Positions 52,420-61,010 of a DNA stretch of 64,000 bases are shown here, in pieces (the stretch's first letter is position 1; every line of letters begins with the position of its first letter). Where the stretch lies: the NCBI RefSeq assembly GCF_018070565.1, contig NZ_JAGPXL010000002.1:124001-188000 (forward strand), given 5' to 3'. The notes beneath the pieces were generated by a model. It saw nothing but the letters and a program-made list of their open reading frames with translations, was not told the origin of the DNA and did no database searches. Source of the DNA: Streptomyces sp. B93. GTDB taxonomy: Bacteria > Actinomycetota > Actinomycetes > Streptomycetales > Streptomycetaceae. The position numbers and the translations under genes are program-made.

Positions 52420-54024
52420 GTGCGCCACGCGCCCCCCGCCCGCCGCACGCTCCTCAAGGGCGCCGGGGCGCTCGGCCTCGGGGCGCTGACGGCGGCCTGT
52501 CGGGTGGGTCCCGCGTCGACCACCGACTTCGGCGGACGCGGGGGCGCCGACCGTACGCTCACCGCCGTCATCGGCTACGGCAACGACGGGACCTGGGACC
52601 CGACGCAGACCGCGTCGGCGTTCTGCATGGCGGGCAACAACCACATCTACGAGGGGCTCCTCGACACCGACCCGATCTCCCGTGAGCCGTACGCCGCGCT
52701 CGCCACCCGCATCCCGGCCGACGCCCACGCCACCACCTGGCGGTTCACGATCCGCGACGGCGCCACCTTCCACGACGGCGCTCCCGTCACCGCCGACGAC
52801 GTCGTCTTCGTCTACGACCGGATCCTCGACCCGGACACCCACACCCTCGCCAAGAGCTTCTTCGCGCCCTGGCTGGACGGGGTGCGCAAGGTCGACGCCC
52901 GGACCGTCGAACTCATGCTGAAGTTCCCGTTCCCCGAAGGGCTCGCGCGGCTGACGCTCGCCAAGGTCATGCCCAAGCACGTGTTCTCCCGGCCCGGTGC
53001 CTGGGACGAGGCGATCACCGGTCTCGCGGTGGGCTCGGGGCCGTACCGGATGACGGCGCACCACCCGAAGTCCAACACCACCTTCGAGGCGTTCGAGGAC
53101 TACAACGGGCCGCGCCCGCCCGCGTTCAGGAAGATGAACTGGCTGACCATCGTGGACGCCGCACCCCGGGTCGCCACCGTCTCGGGCGGCTCCAGCGCGG
53201 GCGCACAGGTCGCCGACAACATCCCGTACGCCAACATCGGGCAGTTGGAGGCGGCCGGGATGACGGTGGCGGGCGGCGCCGGGATGAACAACCTGTTCCT
53301 GATGTTCAACACCGCGCACAAGCCGTTCGACGACGTACGGGTGCGGCAGGCGCTGCGGTACGCCGTCGACACCGAGAAGATGGTGGCGGTGGCGCTGAAA
53401 GGGCACGGGAAGCCCGCCTCCTCCTTCCTCGACGAGGCCAACCCCTCCTACCGGCGCGCCCGCACCGTGTACGACCACGATCCCGACCGGGCCCGCGCCC
53501 TGCTGAAGGCGGCCGGGGTGCGCGGTCTGGAGGTGGAGATCCTCGCGGTGAACGTGAGCTGGATCGTGGACTGTCTGCCGACCATCAAGTCCTCCTGGGA
53601 CGCGATCGGGGTGCGCACCACGCTCGCCCCGCAGGAGACCACGGCCGTCTTCACCAAGCTGGACCAGAAGCGGGACTACCAGGTCGTCGCCGCCGCCTCC
53701 AACCCCAACCAGTTCGGCCTCGACGCCGATCTGATCATGCATTACAACCACGGCCCCGAGAACCTGTGGATGGGGTACACGCGATGGGCCGACGACCCCG
53801 TGGCCCGGCGGCTGTTCCGGGACATGGAGCGGGCCACGCGCGAGCCGGACGCCGCGCGGAAGCGGGCGATGATCCAGGACTACATCGACGTCGTCGCCGA
53901 GCAGGCCGTGCTCTATCCGGTCGTCCACAACGAGCTGATCACCGCCTGGGACGCGGGCGCTCTCACCGGGCTGCGGGCCCAGCCGTATCCGGGGATCAAC
54001 CTCCTCCAGGCCCGCTGGGCCTGA
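52420..54024 (+). CDS. ABC importer substrate-binding lipoprotein (peptide/nickel/opine family)
   Basis: A 534-aa SBP_bac_5 lipoprotein. The start is the GTG at 52420, with GTGGAGGT upstream. A signal of Tat type (ARRTLLKGAGALGLGALTAAC) ends in a lipobox Cys. The mature fold shows YEGLLDTDPISREPYAALAT, TWRFTIRDGATFHDGAPVTA, DDVVFVYDRIL, PKHVFSRPGAWDEAITG, GSGPYRMTAHHPKS, and RVRQALRYAVDTEKMVAVAL. Five-gene peptide families usually follow such a gene; here three genes do. The neighbouring aldolase and sialidase suggest a sialic acid ligand, as in the related SiaE of Corynebacterium (inference). Confidence 0.88.
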   Translation: MRHAPPARRTLLKGAGALGLGALTAACRVGPASTTDFGGRGGADRTLTAVIGYGNDGTWDPTQTASAFCMAGNNHIYEGLLDTDPISREPYAALATRIPADAHATTWRFTIRDGATFHDGAPVTADDVVFVYDRILDPDTHTLAKSFFAPWLDGVRKVDARTVELMLKFPFPEGLARLTLAKVMPKHVFSRPGAWDEAITGLAVGSGPYRMTAHHPKSNTTFEAFEDYNGPRPPAFRKMNWLTIVDAAPRVATVSGGSSAGAQVADNIPYANIGQLEAAGMTVAGGAGMNNLFLMFNTAHKPFDDVRVRQALRYAVDTEKMVAVALKGHGKPASSFLDEANPSYRRARTVYDHDPDRARALLKAAGVRGLEVEILAVNVSWIVDCLPTIKSSWDAIGVRTTLAPQETTAVFTKLDQKRDYQVVAAASNPNQFGLDADLIMHYNHGPENLWMGYTRWADDPVARRLFRDMERATREPDAARKRAMIQDYIDVVAEQAVLYPVVHNELITAWDAGALTGLRAQPYPGINLLQARWA

Positions 54025-54046
54025 GGAGAAGGGAGCAAGCACCGCC

Positions 54047-55006
54047 GTGGCCGCCGTCGCCAGGATCCTGCTGCGCCGTATCGCCCTGCTCGTGCCGCTG
54101 CTGCTCGGCATCGTGCTGTTCGTCTTCGTGGTGATGCGGTTCTCCGACGCCGACCCGGCGTCCGCGTTCTTCCAGGGCGCCAACCCGACCCCGCAGCAGC
54201 TGCACGACTTCCGTGAGGAGCACGGGCTGCTCGATCCGTTCCCCGTGCGGTACGTCCACTTCGTCGGCGACCTGGTCCACGGCGACCTCGGGATCAGCGC
54301 CCTGACGCGGGCGCCGGTCGTCGACCAGATCCTCACCGCGCTGCCGCTCACCCTCCAGCTGACGTTCCTCGGGCTGGGCATCGCGGTGGTGCTGTCACTG
54401 CTGCTCGGGGTGACCGCCGCGATCTACCGGGACCGGCTGCCGGACCAGCTGGTCCGGGTGGTGTCGCTGACCGGGGTCGCCGCGCCCGGGTTCTGGCTGG
54501 CGCTGCTGATGATCCAGTACCTGGCGGTCGACCTGGGCTGGTTCCCGACCGGTGGCTACATCAACCCCGCCGACTCCGTCACCGGCTGGCTGTGGACGAT
54601 GACGCTGCCCGCGCTGGCGCTGTCGCTGCCGGTGGCGGCGCAGCTGACCCGGATCGTGCGGACGTCGGTGGTGGAGGAGCTGGACAGGGACTACGTGCGG
54701 ACCGCGATCGGCGGCGGGCTGCCGCCGCACGTCGTCGTCGGGCGCAATGTGCTGCGCAACGCGCTGATCAATCCGCTGACCGTGCTGGGGCTGCGGGTCG
54801 GCTATCTGCTGGGCGGTGCCGTCGTCATCGAGACGATCTTCTCGTTGCCCGGTATGGGGAAGCTGATGATCGACGCCGTGAAGAACGGGGACCCGGCCGT
54901 CGTGCAGGGGGTGGTGCTGACCACCGCCGTCGGGTTCGTCGTCGTCAACCTCGTCATCGACATCCTGTATCTGCTGGTCAACCCCCGACTGAGGGAGGCG
55001 GCGTGA
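54047..55006 (+). CDS. ABC importer permease, DppB type
   Basis: A 319-aa integral membrane subunit of the peptide family with six predicted helices. Typical blocks are ILLRRIALLVPLLLGIVLFV, GDLVHGDLGISALTRAPVVD, LALLMIQYLAVDLGWFPTGG and the EAA loop DRDYVRTAIGGGLPPHVVVG. GTG start with GAAGGGAG 10 nt upstream. Its stop overlaps the next start (GTGA). Confidence 0.92.
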   Translation: MAAVARILLRRIALLVPLLLGIVLFVFVVMRFSDADPASAFFQGANPTPQQLHDFREEHGLLDPFPVRYVHFVGDLVHGDLGISALTRAPVVDQILTALPLTLQLTFLGLGIAVVLSLLLGVTAAIYRDRLPDQLVRVVSLTGVAAPGFWLALLMIQYLAVDLGWFPTGGYINPADSVTGWLWTMTLPALALSLPVAAQLTRIVRTSVVEELDRDYVRTAIGGGLPPHVVVGRNVLRNALINPLTVLGLRVGYLLGGAVVIETIFSLPGMGKLMIDAVKNGDPAVVQGVVLTTAVGFVVVNLVIDILYLLVNPRLREAA

Positions 55007-57009
55007 CGTTCGGCCGCAAGCGGCTCACGGAGGCGCTCGCCCGGCCCGGTGTCCGGCTGCGCGGCTGGCGGCGGCTGCCGTCGCTGTCGAAGGTGGCCGT
55101 CTGCTTCCTGGGCGTGGTGGTGCTGGTGGCGGTGTTCGCGCCGCTGCTCGCGCCGTACGACCCGCTGGAGCAGCAGCCGCCGGCCGACGGCACCGGGCAT
55201 CCGTCGGCCGCGCACTGGATGGGCCAGGACAGTCTCGGCCGGGACATCCTCAGCCGTCTGATGTACGGGGCCAGGTGGTCGCTGGCGATCGGGCTGGGGG
55301 CGACCTCGCTGGCGCTGGTGGCGGGGGCGCTGATCGGGGCGGTGGCGGCGACCTCGCGGAAGGCGGTCGACGAGACGCTGATGCGCTGTCTGGACGTGGT
55401 GATGGCGTTCCCCGGGATCGCGCTGGCGGCGGTGCTGGTGGCCGTGTTCGGTGGTGGCATCACGGTGCTGATCTGCGCGATCGCGTTCCTGTTCACGCCG
55501 CCCGTGGCGCGGGTGGTGCGGGCGAACATCCTCGACCAGTACGGCGAGGACTACGTCACCGCCGAGCGGGTCATCGGGGCCCGCACCCCGCACATCGTGG
55601 TCCGGCACGTCGCCATCAACTGCGCGGCGCCGGTCCTGGTGTTCTGCACGGTGCAGGTGGCGGAGGCGGTGGTGTTCGAGGCGTCGCTGTCGTTCATCGG
55701 GGCGGGGGTTCGGCCGCCGGACCCGTCGTGGGGCAGTGTCATCGCCGACGGGAAGAACATGGTGCTCACGGGCGGCTGGTGGGCGACCGTCTTCCCGGGG
55801 CTGCTGATGCTGTTCACCGTGCTGTCCCTCAACGTCCTCTCCGAGGGGGTGTCGGACGCCTGGGCGGCACCGGCGGCCCGGGAGGTGCCCGCCAAGGGCC
55901 AGGAGGAGGACCGGCTGGAGCGGGCGGAGCCCGGCGGCGGGGCCGTCACCGCGCTGCCGGGACTCGCCGCGACCGCGCGGCGGTTGCGGGCCCGGGCCCG
56001 GCCGCTGCCGTCCGGGGAGCCGGTGCTCGCCGTCGAGGACCTCGCCATCGGCTTCGACGACCGGCACGGCGGCGTCGACATCGTCGACGGCATCGGCTTC
56101 GAGGTGCGGCCCGGTGAGGTGCTGGGGCTGGTCGGCGAGTCCGGCTGCGGCAAGTCGCTGACCGCGCTGACGGTGATGGGGCTCCAGCCCAGGGGTGCCC
56201 GGGTACGGGGCCGGGTCCGGTTCCGGGGGCGTGATCTGCTGGCCGAGCCGATGCGGGCGCGGCGCGCGCTCCTCGGGCACGAGATGGCGATGGTCTACCA
56301 GGACGCCCTGTCCTCGCTGAACCCGGCGATGACGATCCACGCCCAGCTCAAGCAGGTCGTACGGCGCGGTGGCCGCCGCTCCCCCGCCGAGCTGCTGTCC
56401 CTGGTCGGCCTCGACCCGGACCGCACCCTGCGCAGCTATCCCCATGAACTCTCCGGCGGGCAGCGGCAGCGCGTCCTGATCGCGCTGGCCCTCTCCCGTG
56501 ACCCGGGGCTGATCGTCGCGGACGAGCCGACGACCGCCCTCGATGTGACCGTGCAGGCGCAGATCATGGCGCTGCTGCTGCGGCTGCGCGAGGAGTTGGG
56601 GTTCGCGCTGGTCCTGGTCAGTCACGATCTGGCGCTGGTGTCGGAGGTCACCGACCGGGTGGTGGTGATGTACGGCGGGCAGATCGTGGAGACGGGGGTG
56701 ACGGCCGACCTGGTGGCGGCCCCGGCGCACCACTACACGCGCGGTCTGCTCGGCAGTGTGCTGTCGCTGGAGGGGGCGGCCGAGCGGATGACGCAGATCA
56801 AGGGCGTCGTACCGTCCCCGGCCGACTTCCCCGACGGCTGCCGTTTCGCGGACCGCTGTCCCCGGGCGACCGGCGTCTGCCGGACCACGGCACCCAAGCT
56901 GCTGGGCGCGCCCGCCCACACGGCCGCCTGCCATCACCCGGCGGTCGATCTGACGGCCGCCGTCGACCCGGACGACGCGGGCGAGGCCGAGAGCGAGGTC
57001 GTGACATGA
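55003..57009 (+). CDS. ABC importer permease-ATPase fusion (DppC-DppD type)
   Basis: A 668-aa natural fusion. Residues 1-300 are a DppC-type permease (LPSLSKVAVCFLGVVVLVAV, MGQDSLGRDILSRLMYGARW, EDYVTAERVIGARTPHIVV). A linker of about 40 residues rich in Glu, Ala and Arg follows. Residues 340-660 are a DppD-type ATPase with Walker A GESGCGKSLTALT, signature LSGGQRQRVLIALAL, Walker B LIVADEPTTALD and the C-terminal oligopeptide-type Cys motif DGCRFADRCPRATGVC. The fusion is known in some actinobacterial sialic acid and peptide importers. Overlaps both neighbours by 4 bp. Confidence 0.92.
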   Translation: MTFGRKRLTEALARPGVRLRGWRRLPSLSKVAVCFLGVVVLVAVFAPLLAPYDPLEQQPPADGTGHPSAAHWMGQDSLGRDILSRLMYGARWSLAIGLGATSLALVAGALIGAVAATSRKAVDETLMRCLDVVMAFPGIALAAVLVAVFGGGITVLICAIAFLFTPPVARVVRANILDQYGEDYVTAERVIGARTPHIVVRHVAINCAAPVLVFCTVQVAEAVVFEASLSFIGAGVRPPDPSWGSVIADGKNMVLTGGWWATVFPGLLMLFTVLSLNVLSEGVSDAWAAPAAREVPAKGQEEDRLERAEPGGGAVTALPGLAATARRLRARARPLPSGEPVLAVEDLAIGFDDRHGGVDIVDGIGFEVRPGEVLGLVGESGCGKSLTALTVMGLQPRGARVRGRVRFRGRDLLAEPMRARRALLGHEMAMVYQDALSSLNPAMTIHAQLKQVVRRGGRRSPAELLSLVGLDPDRTLRSYPHELSGGQRQRVLIALALSRDPGLIVADEPTTALDVTVQAQIMALLLRLREELGFALVLVSHDLALVSEVTDRVVVMYGGQIVETGVTADLVAAPAHHYTRGLLGSVLSLEGAAERMTQIKGVVPSPADFPDGCRFADRCPRATGVCRTTAPKLLGAPAHTAACHHPAVDLTAAVDPDDAGEAESEVVT

Positions 57010-58058
57010 CCGATCTGGTGCACACCCTGAACTCCATGTCCCCGCTGATGGAGCTGTCCGACGCCCATGTCGTCCACCGGGCGCGCGGCGGCGGGGTGTT
57101 CGGCCGGGACCGGGTGTACGCGCTGACGGGCGCCGATCTGACCGTCGTACCCGGTGAGACGGTGGGGGTGGTGGGCGAGTCGGGGTGTGGCAAGTCGACG
57201 CTGGCGAAGGTGCTGGTGGGGGTGGAGCGGCCGACGTGGGGGACGGTGTCGTACCGGGGACGTGAGCTGTGGGCGATGCCGCCCGCCGAGCGGCGCCGGG
57301 CGGTCGGGGCGGGCACGGGGATGGTCTTCCAGGATCCGTCGACCGCGCTGAACCGGCGGCTGACGGTACGGCAGATCCTGCGCGATCCGCTGGATGTGCA
57401 CCGGCGGGGCAGCGGGGCGCAGCGTGAGGAGCGGGTGCGGGAGCTGATGGCGCTGGTGGGGCTGCCGAGGGCGCTGGCGGACGGGCTGCCGGGGCAGCTC
57501 TCGGGCGGGCAGCGGCAGCGCGTCGCCATCGCCCGTGCGCTCGCCCTCGACCCGGATCTGGTGGTGGCGGACGAGCCGACCAGTGCGCTGGACGTGTCGG
57601 TGCGGGCGCAGATCCTCAATCTGCTGCTCGATCTGAAGGAGCGGCTGGGTCTCGCGCTGGTGTTCGTCTCGCACGACATCCAGACCGTGCGCCGGATGAG
57701 CGACCGGGTGATCACGATGTACCTGGGCCGGATCGTCGAGGAGGCCCCGGCCGACCGGGTCGGCGACCGGGCCTGTCATCCGTACACGCGGGCGCTGTTC
57801 TCCGCGACACCGGGGCTGCTCGACCCGGTCGACCCGATCCCGTTGACCGGTCCCGTGCCGTCGGCGGTGCGCCCGCCGAGCGGGTGCCCGTTCCGTACCC
57901 GGTGCTGGCGGGCGACGGAGGTGTGCGCCGAGTCGATGCCGCCGTTCACCGACGCGTCGACGCTCGGGCACCGCTACCGCTGCCACCATCCGGTTCCGGA
58001 GGACCAGCCGACCCGTGAGCTGGTCGCGCAGGCCGCGCCGCCCACGGAACCGGCGTGA
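57006..58058 (+). CDS. ABC importer ATP-binding protein, DppF type
   Basis: The second ATPase, 350 aa. Walker A GESGCGKSTLAKVLVG, Q-loop MVFQDPSTALNRR, signature LSGGQRQRVAIARAL, Walker B LVVADEPTSALD, switch His in VFVSHDIQTV, and the C-terminal Cys-rich oligopeptide motif GCPFRTRCWRATEVC. ATG start within the preceding stop. It completes an importer with binding protein, permease, permease-ATPase and ATPase. Confidence 0.93.
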   Translation: MTDLVHTLNSMSPLMELSDAHVVHRARGGGVFGRDRVYALTGADLTVVPGETVGVVGESGCGKSTLAKVLVGVERPTWGTVSYRGRELWAMPPAERRRAVGAGTGMVFQDPSTALNRRLTVRQILRDPLDVHRRGSGAQREERVRELMALVGLPRALADGLPGQLSGGQRQRVAIARALALDPDLVVADEPTSALDVSVRAQILNLLLDLKERLGLALVFVSHDIQTVRRMSDRVITMYLGRIVEEAPADRVGDRACHPYTRALFSATPGLLDPVDPIPLTGPVPSAVRPPSGCPFRTRCWRATEVCAESMPPFTDASTLGHRYRCHHPVPEDQPTRELVAQAAPPTEPA

Positions 58059-58167
58059 CCCGACCGGTAGGGTGCCGCCGCGACGACCGCCCGTGCGCAC
58101 GCCCGGCGCCACCGGACCGGCCGGTCCACGCCCTGGTCGCCCACGCCACACCCCCGACGGAGCCCGT

Positions 58168-59103
58168 ATGACCTTCCCCGCCCCCCTCACCGGTGTCGTC
58201 CCGCCCGTCTGCACGCCCCTGACCCCGGACCGTGAGGTGGATGTGGCGTCGCTGCTCGCGCTCGTCGACCATCTGGTGGCGGGCGGGGTGCACGGGCTGT
58301 TCGTGCTCGGCTCGACGTCGGAGACCGCTTATCTGACGGACCGGCAGCGTGAGCTGGTGGTGACCCAGACCGTGCGGCGGGCGGGCGGGCGGCTGCCCGT
58401 GCTGGCCGGGGCGATCGACCTGACCACGCCGCGCGTCCTGGACCAGGTCGCCCGGGTCACGGCGGCGGGCGCGGACGCGGTCGTCGTCACCGCGCCGTTC
58501 TACACCCGCACCCACCCCACGGAGATCGCCCGCCACTTCCGGCTGGTCGCCCGCTCCAGCCCGGTACCCGTGATCGCCTACGACATCCCGGCCGCCGTGC
58601 ACTCCAAGCTGCCGTCGGAACTGGTGCTGGAGCTGGCCGCCGAGGGGGTGCTGGCCGGTCTGAAGGACTCCAGCGGCGACCTGGCGGGCTTCCGCCGGGT
58701 GGTGACCGGCGCGCGCACCCACCCCGCCCTCGCCAGGTTCTCCGTGCTGACCGGCTCGGAGGCCCTCGTGGACGCCGCGCTGGCGATGGGCGCCGACGGG
58801 GCGGTGCCCGGCCTCGCCAACGTCGACCCGCACGGCTACGTCCGCCTGTACCGGCTGCACCGGGCGGGCGACCTGGACCTGGCCCGCGCCGAGCAGGAGC
58901 GGCTGTGCGCCCTGCTCGGCATGGTCGGCGTCGGTGACCCGGCCCGGATGGGCGGCAGTTCGTCCGCGCTCGGCGCCTTCAAGGCGGCGCTGCACCTGCG
59001 CGGCGTCATCGCCTGCCCGGCGACGGCGGAACCACAGGTGCCGCTGTCGCCGGAGGAGACGGAAGGGGTGGGAAAGTTCCTGGCGGCGGCGGGGCTGCTC
59101 TAG
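58168..59103 (+). CDS. DHDPS/N-acetylneuraminate lyase family aldolase
   Basis: A 311-aa (beta/alpha)8 class I aldolase. The pyruvate-binding loop reads GSTSETAYLT (GSTGE in lyases, GTTGE in DapA). The catalytic Tyr is in VIAYDIPAAVHSKL and the Schiff-base Lys in LAGLKDSSGDLAGF. Ring-opened N-acetylneuraminate cleaved to pyruvate and ManNAc is the likely reaction from its place between a sialic-acid-type importer and a sialidase, but the family also covers KDG and related aldolases. ATG start with GACGGAG upstream. Its stop (CTAG) is shared with the convergent sialidase. Confidence 0.78.
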   Translation: MTFPAPLTGVVPPVCTPLTPDREVDVASLLALVDHLVAGGVHGLFVLGSTSETAYLTDRQRELVVTQTVRRAGGRLPVLAGAIDLTTPRVLDQVARVTAAGADAVVVTAPFYTRTHPTEIARHFRLVARSSPVPVIAYDIPAAVHSKLPSELVLELAAEGVLAGLKDSSGDLAGFRRVVTGARTHPALARFSVLTGSEALVDAALAMGADGAVPGLANVDPHGYVRLYRLHRAGDLDLARAEQERLCALLGMVGVGDPARMGGSSSALGAFKAALHLRGVIACPATAEPQVPLSPEETEGVGKFLAAAGLL

Positions 59104-60317
59104 CCCGCCTTCTCCCGACGGGCCGTCACCCCGGCCAGGTCGCCGATCGGCAGCCTGCGGAACTCGATCGTCTCGTACGACCCCGACTCGCCCGTCTCGT
59201 ACAGCACCCCCACCGTCACCGGATCGACCTCCACCAGGTCGGAGTAGGCGGCCCGCAGGTCGGACAGGACCAGCGCCCGTTCGAAGGTGGTGCCGCCGTC
59301 GGTGCTGCGCCACACCGCCATGGACCGGCGTGCGGTGGGCACCGACGGCGCGGAGAAGAGCAGGGGCGCGCCCGGCATGCTCAGCTGGAGGGCGCTGGCC
59401 TGGACGACTGGCACCGCGTCGAGGGTGGGCTGCATGGCGTAGGGCCGGTCGAGGGTCCGGGCGCCGTCGCTGGAGTGGGTGTCGAGGCGGTTGCCGGGTT
59501 CGGTGCCGTGCTGGTCGCGGGCGGAGAAGTAGAGGGTGCCGTCGGGGAGTTCGGCGGCGGTGGACTCGTTGGCGTTGTGCAGGCCGTCGTAGGAGTCGTC
59601 GACGAAGCCGAGCCGCCAGGTGTGGCCGCTGTCGTCGCTGTAGAGGGCGTGGGCGCCGTAGTACTTGAACTCCTGGCCGGTGTCGGGGGATCCGGCGGGC
59701 GGGGCGGCGGAGTGGTTGGCGGGGACGACGAGGCGGCCCGCGTGCGGGCCGTGGGTGAGGGCGAGGGCGTGGCCGGGTCCGGTGGCGTACCAGCGCCAGC
59801 GGGCGGGTTTGACGGTGGCGGTGATCTCCTTGGGCGGGGTGAAGGCACGGCCGTCGTCGGTGGAGCGCTGCACGAACACGCGGCGGCTCTCGGCGGGCGT
59901 GGTCTCGCCGCGCATGATCTGCGCCTCGGTGACCCGGCCGCTGTTGTAGGAGCTGACCAGCACGACCGCGCCGGTGCGCGGGTCGACGACGGGTGCCGGG
60001 TTGCCCCGGGTGTCGCCGTTCCCGGCGGCGACCACGGTCAGCGGGTCCCAGGTGCAGCCGCCGTCGGTGGAGCGGCGTACGACGACGTCGATGTCCCCGG
60101 TGTCCCCGGCCCCGTCCCGGCGGCCCTCGGCGAAGGCGAGGACGGTGCCCTGCCGGGTCGTGACCGCGGCGGGGATGCGGTAGGTGTCGTAGCCGCCCTG
60201 CCCGGAGGTGTAGGGCACCGAGGAGGCGCAGCCGGGGGCGGCGACGGCGGGGGTGTGGGCGGTGAGCGGGGTGAGGAGTACGGCGGTGGTGAGGAGGGTG
60301 CGGCTCAGCAGTGTCAT
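59100..60317 (-). CDS. Secreted GH33 sialidase (neuraminidase)
   Basis: A 405-aa exported exo-alpha-sialidase. Signal peptide TLLTTAVLLTPLTAHTPAVA. The catalytic six-bladed propeller shows the YRIPA motif at 46-50 with Arg47, GRRDGAGDTGDIDVVVRRS with the acid Asp, Asp-boxes (STDGGCTW, STDDGRAF, SDDSGHTW, STDGGTTF), and the nucleophile Tyr with its partner Glu probably in YSDLVEV and HNANESTAAEL. Releases sialic acid from glycans outside the cell, feeding the adjacent importer and aldolase. It converges on the aldolase, sharing the CTAG stop. Confidence 0.9.
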   Translation of the reverse strand: MTLLSRTLLTTAVLLTPLTAHTPAVAAPGCASSVPYTSGQGGYDTYRIPAAVTTRQGTVLAFAEGRRDGAGDTGDIDVVVRRSTDGGCTWDPLTVVAAGNGDTRGNPAPVVDPRTGAVVLVSSYNSGRVTEAQIMRGETTPAESRRVFVQRSTDDGRAFTPPKEITATVKPARWRWYATGPGHALALTHGPHAGRLVVPANHSAAPPAGSPDTGQEFKYYGAHALYSDDSGHTWRLGFVDDSYDGLHNANESTAAELPDGTLYFSARDQHGTEPGNRLDTHSSDGARTLDRPYAMQPTLDAVPVVQASALQLSMPGAPLLFSAPSVPTARRSMAVWRSTDGGTTFERALVLSDLRAAYSDLVEVDPVTVGVLYETGESGSYETIEFRRLPIGDLAGVTARREKAG

Positions 60318-60350
60318 CCCTGTCCCTGACGGGTCGTCGGACGGTGTTGA

Positions 60351-61010
60351 TCACATGCTCCCCGGAGTGACCAGCCCCGACTCGTACGCCACGATCACCA
60401 GCTGTGCCCGGTCGCGCGCCCCCAGCTTGCCCATGATCCGGCTGACGTGGGTCTTCGCGGTGAGCGGGCTGAGGCCCAGGGATTCGGCTATCTCGGTGTT
60501 GTTCAGGCCCCGGGCGACCAGGGTGAGCACCTCGCGCTCCCGTTCGGAGAGGCAGCCGGGGCCGCCCGTGACGGGTATCTCGGGGCTGCGCAGAAACCGC
60601 TCGATCAGCCGTGCCGTGGGGCCCGGCGACAGCAGCGCCTCCCCGGCGGCGACGGTGCGGATGGCGTCGAGGAGTTCGGCCGGACGGGTGTCCTTCACCA
60701 GGAACCCGGAGGCCCCGGCGCGCAGCGCCTCCACGATGTTGTCGTCGGTGTCGTACGTCGTCAGCACCAGCACCTTCACGCCCGCGAGGTCCTCGTCGGC
60801 GGCGATCCGCCGGGTGGCCTCGATGCCGTCGAGGTCGGGCATGCGCAGGTCCATCACCACCAGGTCGGCGCGTTCGCTGCGGGCGAGGCGCACGGCCTCG
60901 CGGCCGGTTCCCGCCTGCCCGACGACCTGCATGTCCCGGGCCGACTCGACGAGCATGGTGAACGCCGCCCGGACCAGGGTCTGGTCGTCGGCGAGCAGTA
61001 CGCGGATCAT
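60351..61010 (-). CDS. NarL/LuxR-type response regulator
   Basis: A 219-aa two-component regulator. Receiver domain IRVLLADDQTLVRAAFTMLV with phospho-acceptor D54 in VVMDLRMPDLDG and Lys in GFLVKDTRP. The C-terminal LuxR helix-turn-helix is CLSEREREVLTLVARGLNN with AESLGLSPLTAKTHVSRIMG. Its start overlaps the kinase stop (ATGA). The direct target is not visible; the MMPL exporter gene upstream is a candidate. Confidence 0.94.
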   Translation of the reverse strand: MIRVLLADDQTLVRAAFTMLVESARDMQVVGQAGTGREAVRLARSERADLVVMDLRMPDLDGIEATRRIAADEDLAGVKVLVLTTYDTDDNIVEALRAGASGFLVKDTRPAELLDAIRTVAAGEALLSPGPTARLIERFLRSPEIPVTGGPGCLSEREREVLTLVARGLNNTEIAESLGLSPLTAKTHVSRIMGKLGARDRAQLVIVAYESGLVTPGSM

